Source: SIG672 sp045605765 (GTDB lineage: Bacteria > Bacillota > Clostridia > Oscillospirales > CAG-272). From it: 39,615 nucleotides of DNA. Shown piece by piece: positions 38,557-39,615 of the stretch (positions within the stretch are counted from its first letter, which is position 1; every line of letters starts with the position of its first letter). The notes beneath the pieces are model-generated. The model was not told the DNA's origin. It did no database searches and saw only the letters and a program-made list of their open reading frames with translations. The stretch lies in NCBI GenBank assembly GCA_045605765.1, contig JAZUQQ010000032.1:1-39615 (forward strand), in the 5' to 3' direction. A program made the position numbers and the translations under genes.

Positions 38557-39264
38557 ATGCAAAATCCCCTCAAAACATTGACAAAATTCGAATGGCTGCT
38601 TTGGGTAGCGTCCGCTTTGACGGTGACGCTATCGTTTTTACTCGTGCCCGAGCGCGATTTTCTCACGCTCGCCGCATCACTTATCGGAGTCAGCGCACTT
38701 GTCTTCGTGGCAAAAGGACATGTCGTCGGACAGTTTCTCTGCATCGTTTTCGCGGTGTTTTACGGAATAATTTCGTTCTATTTCAAGTATTACGGCGAGA
38801 TGATAACCTATCTCGGAATGTCCGCTCCGACTGCGCTCGCCGCACTCATTTCTTGGATAAGACACCCCTTCAAACAGTCCGCCGAGGTTGAGATCAAGGA
38901 AACCACGAAAAAGGATCTCCTACTTCTCTTCTCTCTCGCGACCGCTGTAACTATCTCCTTTTTCTTCATTCTGAAAGCGCTCGGAACGGCAAATCTCGCC
39001 GTCAGTACCCTTTCGGTAACGACCTCCTTCCTCGCTTCCTTTTTGACCGTTCTTCGCAGTCCGTACTACGCTCTGGCGTATGCCGCAAACGACGTCGTTC
39101 TCATAGTTTTGTGGATACTTGCAGCACTTTCGGACATCTCTTCTCTGCCTATGGTCGCCTGCTTTATTGCCTTTCTTGCAAACGATCTTTATGGATTTAT
39201 AAATTGGAACAGAATGAAGAAACGCCAAAGCGCGTGTAAAAACAATAAAAGCTCTCGCTCGTAA
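38557..39264 (+). CDS. pnuC: Nicotinamide riboside/mononucleotide transporter-type protein PnuC
   Basis: 235 residues with about seven hydrophobic segments. The protein opens LTKFEWLLWVASALTVTLSF and contains GQFLCIVFAVFYGIISFYFKYYGEM, LGTANLAVSTLSVTTSFLA, ANDVVLIVLWI and ANDLYGFINWNRM, the PnuC pattern (WxxN-type end with FxxNDxYG-like motif). PnuC proteins move vitamin-B3-type nucleosides by facilitated diffusion; relatives carry thiamine or deoxynucleosides, so the substrate is not certain. Expression is probably set by the structured leader. GGAGG precedes the ATG. A terminator overlaps its stop. Confidence 0.9.
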   Translation: MQNPLKTLTKFEWLLWVASALTVTLSFLLVPERDFLTLAASLIGVSALVFVAKGHVVGQFLCIVFAVFYGIISFYFKYYGEMITYLGMSAPTALAALISWIRHPFKQSAEVEIKETTKKDLLLLFSLATAVTISFFFILKALGTANLAVSTLSVTTSFLASFLTVLRSPYYALAYAANDVVLIVLWILAALSDISSLPMVACFIAFLANDLYGFINWNRMKKRQSACKNNKSSRS

Positions 39265-39280
39265 AGCGAGAGCTTTTTAA
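39247..39280 (+). terminator. Terminator overlapping the pnuC stop codon
   Basis: AAAAGCTCTCGCT (39248-39260) and AGCGAGAGCTTTTT (39265-39278) around the TAA stop region. It serves both convergent genes. Confidence 0.88.
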
Positions 39281-39282
39281 TG

Positions 39283-39615
39283 TCAGTCATAGAATTTTAT
39301 AGTGGCAAACTGCATTCTGCGCTTACCTGTTTCGGGAATATCAGTAGTATTGAGATAATATACGGTCATTCCGTCTGCACCGAGCGCAAAAGACGGGCTG
39401 TATCCGACTCTCGAGTCTATAACATCATCTGCATCCGCTCCTCTGGTATACGGAAGCGGATTTGCCATGGTCACCCATGTTTCACCGTAGTCAAAGCTTA
39501 CGAAGATACGGTGATTTCCGTCGCCGTTTTTCTCCCAAAGTGCGGTAGCGATAAGCGTTCCGCATTCGCCGCCTGCGGGGATCCATAAGCAAGCGGGGGC
39601 TCCTCCGCCTGTATA
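39283..39615 (-). CDS. Asp-box (BNR/sialidase-like) protein, C-terminal part
   Basis: 110 residues are visible; the start lies beyond the right edge. VSFDYGETWVTMANPLP is a classic Asp-box (SxDxGxTW), the turn repeated in sialidase-type beta-propellers. It is preceded by LIATALWEKNGDGNHRIF and followed by VGYSPSFALGADGMTVYYLNT, in line with propeller blades. It is probably a secreted or surface glycoside hydrolase or exo-alpha-sialidase-like protein, but a non-enzymatic propeller cannot be excluded from this fragment. Confidence 0.75.
   Translation of the reverse strand, partial: YTGGGAPACLWIPAGGECGTLIATALWEKNGDGNHRIFVSFDYGETWVTMANPLPYTRGADADDVIDSRVGYSPSFALGADGMTVYYLNTTDIPETGKRRMQFATIKFYD

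Noticed and set aside
1..39615. CRISPR array
   Set aside because: No regularly spaced repeats with unique spacers were seen. The 33-bp repeat at 9752-9834 is head-to-tail without spacers.
1..39615. Insertion sequence or transposase gene
   Set aside because: No transposase-like frame was found; the only recombinase is the tyrosine type at 4395-5330.

Overview
The window comes from the chromosome of a low-to-mid GC, endospore-forming Firmicute, most likely an uncultured gut or rumen Clostridia. Three things point there: the conserved block spoVB-mazG-rqcP(yabO)-yabP-yabQ-divIC; HPr kinase, HemZ and long-form HPF; and many sigma-A promoters of the form TTGACA-17-TATAAT with AAGGAG-type ribosome binding sites. 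No species name can be given from the sequence alone.

Bases 1 to about 10,250 look like an integrated, accessory defence island. All of its genes lie on the minus strand: a restriction-modification operon (GIY-YIG/SF2 helicase nuclease running off the left edge, an Eco57I-like N6-adenine methyltransferase, and a short second methyltransferase-like protein without the catalytic NPPY motif), a tyrosine recombinase, and a two-gene operon of an excisionase-like HTH protein and a 1,227-residue YobI-like membrane P-loop NTPase. The right end (9,600-10,250) has no genes but holds a 33-bp direct repeat, several perfect inverted repeats, an orphan promoter, and a decayed 3' half of tRNA-Ser(UGA) with its terminator. 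This is best read as the attR scar of integration into that tRNA gene.

From 10,427 onward the window is mostly chromosomal backbone. It runs: rnz; the convergent sporulation/cell-division block (divIC, yabQ, yabP, rqcP, mazG, spoVB); hemZ with an AEC transporter; tex; a small frameshifted gene behind a striking attenuator-like leader; dtd; an operon of an alpha/beta hydrolase-acyltransferase fusion, a zinc-ribbon membrane protein and a HAD phosphatase; an aminotransferase; two uncharacterised proteins; a 56-residue Cys/Gly/Asn-repeat protein behind a sigma-K-like promoter; hpf. A small accessory patch follows (29,650-30,900: SLOG protein, RHH and XRE regulators around a perfect operator, a broken ORF). 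After it come hprK, dusB, a PTS IIC-type permease, a methylglyoxal-synthase-like protein lacking catalytic residues, a membrane-anchored XRE regulator with an apparently leaderless mRNA, a probable glycolipid operon (GT8, PlsC, CrtO-like acyltransferase), pnuC behind a structured attenuator leader, and the C-terminus of an Asp-box (sialidase-like) protein.

The strongest candidates for undescribed biology are the two structured leaders (20,623-20,779 and 38,382-38,538), each ending in an intrinsic terminator just upstream of a ribosome binding site; the HTH-YobI NTPase operon; and the repeat-rich right end of the island. All functions come from reading sequence motifs; no database search was run.
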